This document shows, piece after piece, positions 22,955-30,767 of a stretch of 33,430 nt of DNA. Where the stretch lies: the NCBI GenBank assembly GCA_022844485.1, contig JALHLQ010000036.1:1-33430 (forward strand). The letters run 5' to 3'. Below the pieces are notes generated by a model that saw only the letters and a list, made by a program, of their open reading frames with translations, was not told the origin of the DNA and did not search any database. Made by a program: the position numbers and the translations under genes. Origin of the DNA: Xanthobacteraceae bacterium. GTDB taxonomy: Bacteria; Pseudomonadota; Alphaproteobacteria; Rhizobiales; Xanthobacteraceae. Numbering within the stretch: the stretch's first letter is position 1; every line of letters begins with the position of its first letter.

Positions 22955-23605
22955 TCAGCGCCAGCGCGGCTCGACCACAATGATGACGGGCCGAGACCTT
23001 TCGGGTGCGGGATAGATATCGGGCGGCGTGCCATACCAAATCCGCACGCGCGCCGCCGAGCGAGAGTTTCCCACACGATGGCGCGCGATCCGCCGCTGTC
23101 CGCTCTCGCGCAAGAGAGCCGGTCGGCGCGCCGCGGCAGTGGGAGGTGATCCTTGAGCATGCCCGGACTCCGAGGGCGTCATCAGTGTCAGCCGCACAGC
23201 CTCCCGGGGTGATGCGCGCGGGCTTTCAGCTCCGAGCGGCGATACCTGGCTCCGGCCGTCCGAGGCCGCCGGGCCGGATTCGTCGGCTGCTTGCAAAGCG
23301 CTCAAGGCAGCGGGCGCGGCGACAAACGGACCGCCCAACGCTTGCGGCGGGAGACGCGAAGCCAATGGCGTATTCACCAATAGACCGGCCTTCGGAGGGT
23401 CTTGCGCGGGCAAGAGCGCGCTTGAAACCGATGTCAGAGCCGCATCGGCCGGTCCCGGTTCGGGCATGGCGGTCATCCACGCCGCGGCGACAATGAATCC
23501 GCCCGTGCCGATCCCCAGGACGGCGCTTACCGCGTACAGCATGCCAGGACGCATGGACCTACTCGTCTCGATGCTCGTGCGGCGCAGCCATGAACGGATG
23601 CGCAA
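22955..23605 (-). CDS. hypothetical membrane-anchored Pro/Ala-rich protein
   Basis: I do not recognise a family. The frame (216 residues) has a basic N-terminus and one membrane helix (about 22-45, GMLYAVSAVLGIGTGGFIV). A long low-complexity Ala/Pro/Ser region follows, then a more ordered end (WYGTPPDIYPAPERSRPVIIVVEPRW). A second ATG at 23554 (MRPGMLYAV) has AGGT before it and would drop 17 residues. It is divergent from the LOG gene. The opposite strand has open frames too, so this may not be a gene. Confidence 0.45.
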   Translation of the reverse strand: MRIRSWLRRTSIETSRSMRPGMLYAVSAVLGIGTGGFIVAAAWMTAMPEPGPADAALTSVSSALLPAQDPPKAGLLVNTPLASRLPPQALGGPFVAAPAALSALQAADESGPAASDGRSQVSPLGAESPRASPREAVRLTLMTPSESGHAQGSPPTAAARRPALLRESGQRRIARHRVGNSRSAARVRIWYGTPPDIYPAPERSRPVIIVVEPRWR

Positions 23606-23734
23606 CGATTAGGGGGCATTATGGCAGAGTTCAGCCATGCAGCGAAACGAATGATGCAACCAATGCGCCCAGCAAACGTTGATGTAATCCCTGACGAACT
23701 TGACGCGCCCCCTATTCAAAGCCACATCAGTCCA

Positions 23735-24346
23735 ATGGCTGACATCGAAACGATCTGCGTCTATTGCGGTTCTGGGCCGGGCACCGATCCCTCGTTCATC
23801 GAGGCGGCGCGCGCGTTCGGAAAAATCCTCGCCGAGAACGGCATCGGGCTCGTCTATGGCGGCGGCTCGCTCGGGTTGATGGGGGCGGTCGCGAATTCGG
23901 TGATCGATCACGGCGGAAAGGTCACCGGGATCATCCCGGAGTTTCTCACCGAGCGCGAAAGGATGATCAAACGCGCGCAGGAAGTCATCGTCACGCGGGA
24001 TATGCACGAACGCAAGCAATTGATGTTCGAGCGCGCGGACGGTTTCGTCGCCCTCCCCGGCGGCATCGGTACGCTCGAAGAGCTCGTCGAACAGATGACC
24101 TGGGCGCAGCTCGGCCGTCACAAGAAGCCGATCGTGATCGCCAACATCAAGGGTTTTTGGGATCCGCTCTGCGCGTTGCTCGACCACATGCGCGAACTCG
24201 CTTTTATCCGGCCCGCGCTTCCGATCGGACCGATCATCGTCAACCGCATCGAGGACGTGCTTCCGAGAATGCGCGAAGCCGCCGCGCCGGTCGAAGCGCG
24301 GGAGGAGAAGATCCGCGAAGAGGAAACGATCGCGCGCATGCTGTAA
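23735..24346 (+). CDS. LOG-family (TIGR00730) nucleotide phosphoribohydrolase
   Basis: The 203-residue Rossmann-fold protein has the family signatures YGGGSLGLMG (41-50) and PGGIGTLEE (108-116), with R93 and K94 before it. Members release cytokinin bases from their ribose monophosphates or cleave AMP-type nucleotides. In bacteria the real substrate is often unclear. The ATG at 23735 matches the family start. An upstream in-frame ATG at 23621 has a better ribosome site (AGGGGG) and would add 38 residues with no family resemblance, so the true start needs experimental support. Confidence 0.87.
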   Translation: MADIETICVYCGSGPGTDPSFIEAARAFGKILAENGIGLVYGGGSLGLMGAVANSVIDHGGKVTGIIPEFLTERERMIKRAQEVIVTRDMHERKQLMFERADGFVALPGGIGTLEELVEQMTWAQLGRHKKPIVIANIKGFWDPLCALLDHMRELAFIRPALPIGPIIVNRIEDVLPRMREAAAPVEAREEKIREEETIARML

Positions 24347-24432
24347 GGCGCGCCGCCGACGCAAGCTTGGCCTCAGCGGACAAGAATCCGGCTCACACTG
24401 TTTGATCCCGGACAGCGTGCTGCAGCAGGTGC

Positions 24433-26028
24433 TCAAATCGGTGCGCCGGCGCGCACCAGCTTGTAGACGATCGAATCCATCAGCGCCTGGAACGAGGCGT
24501 CGATGATATTGGCGGATACGCCGATCGTCGCCCAGCGCTCGCCGGCTTCATCCACGCTCTCGATCAGGACGCGCGTGACGGCGCCGGTGCCGCCATTGAG
24601 GATGCGCACGCGGTAATCGGTGAGCTGCAGGCCTTCGATATAGGGCTGGTATTTGCCGAGGTCCTTGCGCAGCGCAACGTCCAGCGCGTTCACCGGGCCG
24701 TTGCCTTCCGCCGCCGAGATGAGCGTTTCGTTGCCGATCTTCACCTTGACGATCGCTTCGGCGACAGTGACCAGCTCGCCGACGGCGTTGTAGCGGCGCT
24801 CGACATTCACCTTGAAGCGTTCCACCGTGAAATAGTCGGGCACCTTGCCGAGCGTGCGGCGCGCCAGCAGTTCGAACGACGCATCCGCGGCCTCGTAGGC
24901 ATAGCCGATCGCTTCGCGCTCCTTCACGAGGTCGAGCAGACGATCGAGCCTGGGGTCGTTCCTGTCGACGGCGATCCCGATCCGCTCCAATTCTGCCAGC
25001 ACATTCGATTTTCCCGATTGATCGGAGACCAGAAGCTTGCGCTTGTTGCCGACGGCCTCGGGCGGAACGTGCTCGTAGGTGGCTGGATCTTTCAGAATCG
25101 CAGACGCATGAATGCCGGCCTTGGTCACGAAGGCGCTGTCGCCGACATAAGGCGCGTGGCGGTTCGGCGCGCGATTGAGCATCTCGTCAAGCTTGCGGGA
25201 GGCGTGCGCCAGTTCTTTCAACTTGTCATCGGAAACGCCGGTTTCGAAGCGCGCTGCGAATTCGCTCTTCAGCTTCAAGGTCGGGATGATCGAGGTGAGG
25301 TTCGCGTTGCCGCACCGTTCGCCGAGCCCGTTCAGCGTGCCCTGGATCTGTCGCGCGCCGGCGCGCACCGCCGCCAAGGAGTTCGCAACCGCCTGCTCGG
25401 TGTCGTTATGGGCGTGGATGCCGACGTGGCTGCCGGGAATGCGCTTCACGACTTCGCCAACGATCCCCTCGATTTCGTGCGGCAGCGCGCCCCCGTTGGT
25501 GTCGCACAGCACGACCCAGCGCGCGCCCTCGTCATAGGCGGCCTGCGCGCAGGCCAGCGCGTATTTCGGGTTCGCCTTGTAGCCGTCGAAGAAATGCTCG
25601 CAATCGACCAGCACTTCGCGGCCTTTGGCTTTCGCCGCGCGCACGGAGTCGCGGATCGAGGCGATGTTTTCGTCCGTCGTCGTCTCGAGCGCGACGCGCA
25701 CATGGTAATCCCAGGATTTCGCGACCAGACAGATCGCGTCGGCCTTGGCCTCCAGCAGCGCGGCAAGCCCCGGATCGTTGGATGCGGAGCGGCCCGGGCG
25801 GCGCGTCATGCCGAAGGCGGTGAAGGACGCCTTCAGCCTGCGATCCTCGGCGAAGAACTGCGTGTCGAGCGGGTTCGCGCCGGGATAGCCGCCCTCGATA
25901 TAATCGAGGCCCAGATCGTCGAGCATGGCGGCGATCACGCGCTTGTCTTCCAGCGTGAAGTCCACGCCGTTGGTTTGCGCGCCGTCGCGCAGCGTGGTGT
26001 CGAAGAGGTAGAGACGCTCCTTGCCCAT
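24433..26028 (-). CDS. cimA: citramalate synthase
   Basis: The enzyme (531 residues) condenses pyruvate and acetyl-CoA to (R)-citramalate, the threonine-independent entry to isoleucine. It has the HMGL-like TIM barrel with FDTTLRDGAQTNG at the start (metal and substrate site), the HAHNDTEQAVANS and LNGLGERCGNANL motifs, and the C-terminal LeuA-type allosteric domain from about residue 400. The TNG after DGAQ is typical of CimA-type rather than IPMS proteins, but an alpha-isopropylmalate-like role cannot be excluded. A GTG at 26043 overlaps the preceding stop (GTGA) and is a possible alternative start. It is the last gene of the cysS chain. Confidence 0.88.
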   Translation of the reverse strand: MGKERLYLFDTTLRDGAQTNGVDFTLEDKRVIAAMLDDLGLDYIEGGYPGANPLDTQFFAEDRRLKASFTAFGMTRRPGRSASNDPGLAALLEAKADAICLVAKSWDYHVRVALETTTDENIASIRDSVRAAKAKGREVLVDCEHFFDGYKANPKYALACAQAAYDEGARWVVLCDTNGGALPHEIEGIVGEVVKRIPGSHVGIHAHNDTEQAVANSLAAVRAGARQIQGTLNGLGERCGNANLTSIIPTLKLKSEFAARFETGVSDDKLKELAHASRKLDEMLNRAPNRHAPYVGDSAFVTKAGIHASAILKDPATYEHVPPEAVGNKRKLLVSDQSGKSNVLAELERIGIAVDRNDPRLDRLLDLVKEREAIGYAYEAADASFELLARRTLGKVPDYFTVERFKVNVERRYNAVGELVTVAEAIVKVKIGNETLISAAEGNGPVNALDVALRKDLGKYQPYIEGLQLTDYRVRILNGGTGAVTRVLIESVDEAGERWATIGVSANIIDASFQALMDSIVYKLVRAGAPI

Positions 26029-26039
26029 GTCCGCCGCCG

Positions 26040-26156
26040 TCACGCCAACAGGCCGTAATAATAGAGCGCGAGCAGGAGCGCAGCGGCGATGATGACGATC
26101 TTGAGCGCGATGTAGTAGAGCCAATGGCGCGGAAACGGCGTGTCGGGACGTTTCAT
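26040..26156 (-). CDS. 38-residue membrane protein between GNAT and cimA
   Basis: The frame MKRPDTPFPRHWLYY... ends YYYGLLA. It has a short polar start and one membrane helix (about 13-36, YIALKIVIIAAALLLALYYYG). AGGAGA precedes its ATG, which overlaps the GNAT stop (ATGA). Its own stop touches the alternative GTG start of cimA. Such tight packing and a good ribosome site make it a real gene. I recall similar small proteins next to this gene in other Hyphomicrobiales, but cannot name a function. Confidence 0.75.
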   Translation of the reverse strand: MKRPDTPFPRHWLYYIALKIVIIAAALLLALYYYGLLA

Positions 26157-26659
26157 GATCGCTCTCCTTGCGCTGCAAGCTGCTTCGTCATCGTGGTGTT
26201 GGCGAGCCATTCGCCCGCGCGCAAGATCGAATTGCGTTGTTGCGGGACATAGCCCCGGCGCTGGAAAAAATCCGCCGCATTATCGCTGGCTTCGACGTTC
26301 AACTGCTTCGCGCCACGGGCGGCGGCAAGCTTTTCCAGCGCGTCGGCCAGCATCGCGCCCACTCCCTGGCCGCTTGCGGCGGGATGCACGTAAAGAGAGT
26401 CGATCCGCTCGTTTCCCTTGAGCGAGGCGAAGGCGACAGGCGAGCCGCCGCGCGTGGCGACAAGCGTCAGCTCCTCGGCCAGCTTGCTCGCGAAGGCGTC
26501 TTCATCGCCGGCGGATGAGGCCCACGCCTTCCGCTGCGCGTCGGTGTAGTCGTCGCCGGTCAGTTGCTCGATGCTCGCGCGGAAGATGTCGGCGAGCCGC
26601 GGCGCATCCGCGGGCAGATACGGCCGCAGCGCAAAGGTCGAATGGAGACGGGCGATCAT
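26153..26659 (-). CDS. GNAT-family N-acetyltransferase
   Basis: The 168-residue protein has the GNAT core. Strand 4 is ERIDSLYVHP, the acetyl-CoA pyrophosphate loop is SGQGVGAML (Q/RxxGxG/A-type) and the C-terminal part is LNVEASDNAADFFQRRGYV. It would move an acetyl group to an amine or protein N-terminus; the substrate is unknown. The ATG at 26659 overlaps the DUF559 stop by 4 nt, and its stop overlaps the next small gene, so all are translated as a coupled series. Confidence 0.88.
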   Translation of the reverse strand: MIARLHSTFALRPYLPADAPRLADIFRASIEQLTGDDYTDAQRKAWASSAGDEDAFASKLAEELTLVATRGGSPVAFASLKGNERIDSLYVHPAASGQGVGAMLADALEKLAAARGAKQLNVEASDNAADFFQRRGYVPQQRNSILRAGEWLANTTMTKQLAAQGERS

Positions 26660-27288
26660 CGCGCGACCTCCGGGAACGCCCCCTCACCCGGCTCGGACCT
26701 TCGGTCCTCGCCACCCTCTCCCGCGAGGGGAGAGGGTTGTTGGTTTCGCGGCACGCTCCGATTCCCCTCTCCCCTTGCGGGAGAGGGGTGCCCGTGCGCA
26801 GCACGGGCGGGGTGAGGGGTGCCCTCTTGCAGCGCCTCATGAAGAACCGTCAGCACGCCTTCCAGGTTCGAAAGAATGTCGTTGTTCCAGAATCGCACAA
26901 CGCGATAACCGTTCGCTGCGAACCATGCATCGCGCCGTTTGTCCCGCTGGGACCCGGCATGCTGCCCGCCGTCGGCCTCCACGACAATGCGGCAGTCGTA
27001 GCAGAGGAAGTCCGCCACGTATGGTCCAATCGGCGCCTGCCGCCGAAACTTGTAACCGGCGAAGCGGCGGTCACGTAATGCGCGCCAAAGCGTTCGCTCG
27101 GCGTCGGTCATTTCTGCGCGCAGCTTGCGCGCTCGTGTCACCTGCGGCGACAAAGCCCCCTCACCCGGCTCGGACCTTCGGTCCTCACCACCCTCTCCCA
27201 CGAGGGGAGAGGGTTGTTGGTTTAGCGGCGCGCTCCGATTCCCCTCTCCCGCGAGGGGAGAAGGATTCCGCGTGCGCATCTGGCTCAT
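26656..27288 (-). CDS. DUF559 endonuclease-like protein with REP-encoded ends
   Basis: The core (about residues 49-155) is a DUF559 domain related to Vsr/PD-(D/E)xK nucleases. It contains [14 protein letters not shown], then the likely metal site D93 (VADF), E104 and D106 (VEADGGQH), and [18 protein letters not shown]. Both ends are translated REP repeats: residues 23-45 and 182-204 are almost the same ([20 protein letters not shown]). The natural protein may start at a codon near residue 48-60. ATG 27288 overlaps the cysS stop and the stop overlaps the GNAT start, so the frame fits an operon made by insertion. DUF559 proteins are of unknown role; DNA cleavage is inference. Confidence 0.8.
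   Translation of the reverse strand: MSQMRTRNPSPLAGEGNRSAPLNQQPSPLVGEGGEDRRSEPGEGALSPQVTRARKLRAEMTDAERTLWRALRDRRFAGYKFRRQAPIGPYVADFLCYDCRIVVEADGGQHAGSQRDKRRDAWFAANGYRVVRFWNNDILSNLEGVLTVLHEALQEGTPHPARAAHGHPSPARGEGNRSVPRNQQPSPLAGEGGEDRRSEPGEGAFPEVAR
26678..26821. repeat. REP/BIME-type repeat, left copy
   Basis: It starts GCCCCCTCACCCGG and closes with GGGGTGAGGGG, so its outer ends are inverted. Inside are perfect hairpins such as CCCCTCTCCC-CTTGC-GGGAGAGGGG (about 26764-26788) and GCCCGTGC-GCA-GCACGGGC (about 26790-26808). The first ~96 bp match 27155-27250 with about four differences, in the same orientation. Confidence 0.9.
27155..27260. repeat. REP-type repeat, right copy
   Basis: A direct copy of the first ~96 bp of the left repeat, ending with a CCCCTCTCCC-GCGA-GGGGAG hairpin. 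It lies just downstream of the cysS stop and supplies the N-terminal tail of the DUF559 frame. Confidence 0.9.
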
Positions 27289-28676
27289 CGGGCGACCTCC
27301 CAGGTGGTCACGGGCTCGCCGGTGTTCGGATCCTTGCCGTCCTTCAGCACGACGCCCATGGCGGCGAGTTCATCGCGGATGCGGTCGGATTCAGCGAAGC
27401 TTTTGGCCTTGCGCGCGGCCGCGCGCGCCACGATCAGCCGCTCGACCTTCGCCTCGTCGATCGCAAGCGAGGCCGGCCGCCATTCGGTCCATTGGTGAGC
27501 AGGGTGATGTAGAAGGCCGAGCAATCGAGCGCTTGTCTTCAACGCCGCGGCCGCGCCTTTGGCGCCCTTCGCCGCCTCGCTGCGCAATTCGTGAAGCGCG
27601 GCAAGCGCCTTTGGCGTGTTGAGATCGTCGAGCAGCGCGTCGAGCGTGTCGGCGCAATAAAGCCCTTCGGGGGCGTCCGCCGTGAGCTGATACCAGTGAT
27701 CGAGTGTGCGTTTGGCTTCGCGCAGGCCGGCCTCGGTCCAATTGATCGGCTGACGGTATTGCGTTTGCAGCATCGCAAGCCGGATCGCCTCGCCGGGCCA
27801 ATCTGCGAGCAGCTCGCGGATCGTCACGAAGTTGCCGAGCGACTTCGACATCTTCTCGCCTTCGACCTGCAGGAAGCCGTTGTGCATCCAAAAGTTCGCC
27901 ATGACCGGCGTGCGGAAGGCGCAGCGCGACTGCGCGATCTCGTTCTCGTGGTGCGGAAAGACGAGATCGATGCCGCCGCCATGAATATCGAAGACCTCGC
28001 CGAGCAGCGCAGCCGACATGGCCGAACACTCGATATGCCATCCCGGCCGGCCATAGCCCCAGGGGCTGTCCCAGCCGGGCTCGTTCGCGCCCGACGGCTT
28101 CCACAGCACGAAGTCCTGCGGATCGCGCTTGTAAGGCGCGACTTCGACGCGCGCGCCGGCGATCATCTCGTCGAGCGGCCGCTTCGAGAGGCGTCCATAA
28201 TCGGGCATCGAGGGCACGTGAAAGAGCACGTGGCCTTCGGCGGCATAGGCGTGGCCGGTCTCGATGAGGCGCGCGATCAGGCGGATCATGTCGATGCGGG
28301 CGGCCGGATTGCGCACGTATTCCGTCGCGCGCGGCTCGTGCGTCGGTTCGAGACAGCCGAGCGCGGCGACGTCCGTCTTGAAGTCGCGGTAGGTCCCCTC
28401 GGTCAGATCGCGGATGGAGACGCCGCGTTCGGCGGCACGCGCGTTGATCTTGTCGTCGACGTCGGTGACGTTGCGGACATAGATGACGTGATCCGCCCCA
28501 TACAGATGGCGCAGAAGGCGATACAGCACGTCGAAAACGATGACCGGCCGCGCGTTGCCGATATGGGCGAAATCGTAGACCGTCGGCCCGCACACATACA
28601 TGCGCACGCGCGCCGGATCGATCGGCTGAAACCGCCGCTTCTCGCGCGTGAGCGTGTCATAGAGCCGCAAATCCAT
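27285..28676 (-). CDS. cysS: cysteinyl-tRNA synthetase
   Basis: The class I synthetase (463 residues) charges tRNA-Cys with cysteine. HIGN (38-41) and KMSKS (275-279) form the ATP site. The zinc ligands that select cysteine are C29, C217, H242 and E246, exactly matching the E. coli set by position order. Length is normal. Start ATG at 28676. The stop overlaps the DUF559 start, and two related hairpins lie 21-180 nt upstream of the start. It is the first gene of the chain that ends with cimA. Confidence 0.96.
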   Translation of the reverse strand: MDLRLYDTLTREKRRFQPIDPARVRMYVCGPTVYDFAHIGNARPVIVFDVLYRLLRHLYGADHVIYVRNVTDVDDKINARAAERGVSIRDLTEGTYRDFKTDVAALGCLEPTHEPRATEYVRNPAARIDMIRLIARLIETGHAYAAEGHVLFHVPSMPDYGRLSKRPLDEMIAGARVEVAPYKRDPQDFVLWKPSGANEPGWDSPWGYGRPGWHIECSAMSAALLGEVFDIHGGGIDLVFPHHENEIAQSRCAFRTPVMANFWMHNGFLQVEGEKMSKSLGNFVTIRELLADWPGEAIRLAMLQTQYRQPINWTEAGLREAKRTLDHWYQLTADAPEGLYCADTLDALLDDLNTPKALAALHELRSEAAKGAKGAAAALKTSARLLGLLHHPAHQWTEWRPASLAIDEAKVERLIVARAAARKAKSFAESDRIRDELAAMGVVLKDGKDPNTGEPVTTWEVAR

Positions 28677-28696
28677 CGGTCACCCTTGCCTGCTCG

Positions 28697-28768
28697 TGTC
28701 CGGTTCCGACGTTCGTATCCCTTTGCAGCGCCCCCTCATACGAACGTCGGAACCAAAGGGGACACTCG
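28697..28768. repeat. palindromic element 1 upstream of cysS
   Basis: Perfect 17-bp arms GGTTCCGACGTTCGTAT (28702-28718) and its complement (28738-28754) enclose 19 nt. Outer GTGTCC/GGACAC extends the pairing with a 4-5 nt bulge. It begins 21 nt before the cysS start codon, so it lies in the leader or promoter. Confidence 0.88.
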
Positions 28769-28784
28769 CGACTCATCCGATCTG

Positions 28785-28856
28785 GTGTGGCTTTGGTTCG
28801 GAATTCCGCATCTCGGACAAGCGGCAAGAATGATGCGGACTTCCGAACCGCCACAC
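28785..28856. repeat. palindromic element 2 upstream of cysS
   Basis: Arms GTGTGGC-TTT-GGTTCGGAA... (28785-28812) and the complement (28832-28856) pair over about 25 bp, with one mismatch and a 3-nt bulge. The arm sequence is a diverged form of element 1 (GTGT..GGTTC.GA.GT.CG.AT), so both belong to one repeat family in tandem. Confidence 0.85.
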
Positions 28857-29221
28857 TGGCCGGGCGTCTATCTCGTCGAAGGAGGGAAAAGACGGCCGCA
28901 GCCAGCGGATGCGCTAGCGAATAATCTCCCGGCAAATGCCGAAAATCAGGTCGAGGCCGTACATTCCCGCACCATGCGGATGTCGGCCTGCCGCGTCAAG
29001 GGCAGAGCCGCGGCCGGATGCGGCGGAATGCCAGAGCGCCGGCCACGAAGTTGCCCCGACTTTGCCCCTTCCCGTCCCGAGCTCATCGAAATTCAGCCGG
29101 GCTCTTCCGGAACTATCGCCGAGTCGACGGATTGTCCTTGTGTACGGGGTTTGGGTTTCCAGCGACATATTCAGGCCGGCTTAACCGGTGTCATGCTTGG
29201 CTCGAGACGAGGCAGCAAACC
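28857..29221. other. intergenic stretch, no firmly supported gene
   Basis: A minus-strand frame (28914-29168, 84 residues, ending GLDLIFGICREIIR) is open but has no ribosome site and no family resemblance, so I leave it uncalled. No hairpin or promoter stands out. The promoter of the following small gene must lie at the right end. Confidence 0.35.
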
Positions 29222-29434
29222 ATGAGCGATTACGTGCGCGGGCCGGTGGAGGGGATTTTGCTTCGTCCGGTCAAGACGGAAGACGAGGTCGCGACCTATG
29301 TGGTGCTGCCGCCGCTCGGCCGCCTGATCGGCGTTTTGGGCTTTGGCGCGCGCGATCCGATTTGCCTGCCCGGAACGGCGCGCCCGCTCGACGGCTGGTC
29401 GATTTTCGGCCATCGCGGCGGCCTCGTGCATTGA
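29222..29434 (+). CDS. small hypothetical protein (70 aa)
   Basis: The frame starts MSDYVRGPVEGILLRPVKTEDEV and contains TYVVLPPLGRLIGVLGFG, a mixed strand-like hydrophobic part, and ends HRGGLVH. There is no signal or membrane helix. Composition looks protein-like and codon use is GC-rich at third positions. The ribosome site is weak. No family recognised. Confidence 0.5.
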   Translation: MSDYVRGPVEGILLRPVKTEDEVATYVVLPPLGRLIGVLGFGARDPICLPGTARPLDGWSIFGHRGGLVH

Positions 29435-29600
29435 GCCCGCGGGATTAACCACGGCCGCAAGCTCGTTTCCTTCGTTCGCCCGTCCCCTCGCGAGTAACCA
29501 AACCACCAGTTTCCGTCAGCAATCGGCTGCCATGCCCAGGAGGGCGTTGAAGCGGGCGGCCAGTCGTGACATGCGTCTCGCCATCCGCCGGCCGCGGTCG

Positions 29601-29616
29601 GTTAATCATCGTTAAC
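29601..29616. promoter_or_regulatory. GTTAAT-N4-GTTAAC palindrome
   Basis: GTTAATCATCGTTAAC is 65 nt upstream of the secreted-protein ATG at 29681. Spacing between TTAA halves is 6, the same as at 20003-20018. It resembles a CtrA box with one base less. Confidence 0.45.
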
Positions 29617-29680
29617 AACGACTTTACCGAATCGGCCGCAAGGTCGCTATTTCCACCGCTCACGAGAGGGCATCCGCTCC

Positions 29681-29989
29681 ATGCGTTCATGGACTGTCGT
29701 TTCCGTTGCCGCGATGACGCTGACGCTGCTGTTGAGCGTTGCGACGGTGAAAGCCGAAACCCGCGTGTTCGTGCTGGCAAACCAGTCGGACGGCTACGGC
29801 GTGGATCGCTGCCTCGCGCTCAACGAGCGCTGCGGCAATGTCGTCGCCAATGCCTACTGCCAGACGCAGAATTATTCCGAGGCGATCTCCTACCGCAAGG
29901 TCGAGCGCGAGGAGATCTCCGAGTCCACGATCGTCAATGCGTGCCGCGGTGCCTGCAGGGATCTGGTCGCCATCGAGTGCGTCCGCTGA
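29681..29989 (+). CDS. secreted six-cysteine hypothetical protein
   Basis: A signal peptide (about 25 residues, ending VKA) is followed by a 77-residue mature part starting ETRVFVLANQSDGYGVDRC. Six cysteines (in DRCLA, ERCGN, AYCQT, NACRG, GACRD, IECVR) suggest three disulfides in the periplasm. I recall similar conserved unknown proteins in Hyphomicrobiales but no function. The ATG at 29681 fits the signal peptide. GAGAGGG lies about 9 nt upstream. The gene converges with creA. Confidence 0.7.
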   Translation: MRSWTVVSVAAMTLTLLLSVATVKAETRVFVLANQSDGYGVDRCLALNERCGNVVANAYCQTQNYSEAISYRKVEREEISESTIVNACRGACRDLVAIECVR

Positions 29990-30031
29990 GCTTCGCCTGG
30001 TGATATCGGCCGCCTTCACCGACAGTGAAAT

Positions 30032-30072
30032 CCGGGACGATCGTTCCCGGGTCTCGCATCGCTCGACCCGGG
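30032..30072. terminator. overlapping hairpins between converging genes
   Basis: CCCGGGTC (30046-30053) pairs with GACCCGGG (30065-30072). An alternative upstream arm CCGGGA (about 30032) can pair with TCCCGG instead. The element sits between the converging secreted-protein gene and creA and may stop transcription from both. It also looks like a common REP-type sequence. No T-run. Confidence 0.4.
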
Positions 30073-30084
30073 CTACGCAAGGCA

Positions 30085-30654
30085 TCATCCCTCAAGCCAA
30101 TCGGCGCAGCGCGGCACGGCCTGTTCGCCGCCCCATGGCATGATGGGAACGCTCGAGGTCGAGTTCTTCGGCGAGCCTTCGACCAGCTTGTCCGAGAAGA
30201 CCATATAGACGAGCACGTTGCGCTTGGCGTCGCAGCCGCGGACGATCTGCATCTTCTTGAACCAGAAGGAGCGGCGTTTGCGAAACATCTCTTCGCCCTG
30301 CTCGAACTTGGCCTTGAAGCGGATCGGACCGATCTGGCGGCAGGCGAGCGAAATGTCGGAGACCTCCTCCGCCACCCCGATCCACCCTTTCAGACCGCCG
30401 CGTTCCGGCACCGTGAAATGGCACGCGACGCCTTCGATCTCGGGGTCGTCCATTCCGTAGGTGGCGAGCTTGTCGTTCGGGGTTAGCCATTTGAACGTCG
30501 TCGAGCGCCTGAAGAGGAGGTCGGGCTCGTCGGCGGCGGCCGCGGGGCCCGGCACATTCGCGATCGTCAGCGCCGCCACGGCGACAGCAAGCGCCCCCGC
30601 CATTGCAGCCCGCAGACGCGCGCGCGCCTGCGATCCTGTCGTCTTCCAAACCAT
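30085..30654 (-). CDS. creA: CreA family protein
   Basis: The 189-residue protein has a signal peptide (about 41 residues, ending AAA). The mature CreA domain contains IEGVACHFTVPERGGLKGW, DISLACRQIGPI, RKRRSFWFKKMQIVR and VYMVFSDKLVEGSPKNS. These blocks are highly conserved in CreA, a periplasmic protein of unknown function. AGGAG lies 7 nt before the ATG at 30654. It is divergent from the AI-2E-type gene. Confidence 0.9.
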   Translation of the reverse strand: MVWKTTGSQARARLRAAMAGALAVAVAALTIANVPGPAAAADEPDLLFRRSTTFKWLTPNDKLATYGMDDPEIEGVACHFTVPERGGLKGWIGVAEEVSDISLACRQIGPIRFKAKFEQGEEMFRKRRSFWFKKMQIVRGCDAKRNVLVYMVFSDKLVEGSPKNSTSSVPIMPWGGEQAVPRCADWLEG

Positions 30655-30767
30655 CGGAGGTCTCCTTTCGTGTGGGAATATGGGGGCCGCCCTTTTCCGG
30701 CGCGAGAGGAACCCGGAGCGTCGAAAGGCCGTTACCGGCGTGAGCTTCCTCGATCAACGAGACAACT

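Noticed and set aside
28914..29168. 84-residue minus-strand frame
   Set aside because: No ribosome site, no signal or domain, and overlap with other open frames; not enough support for a gene.
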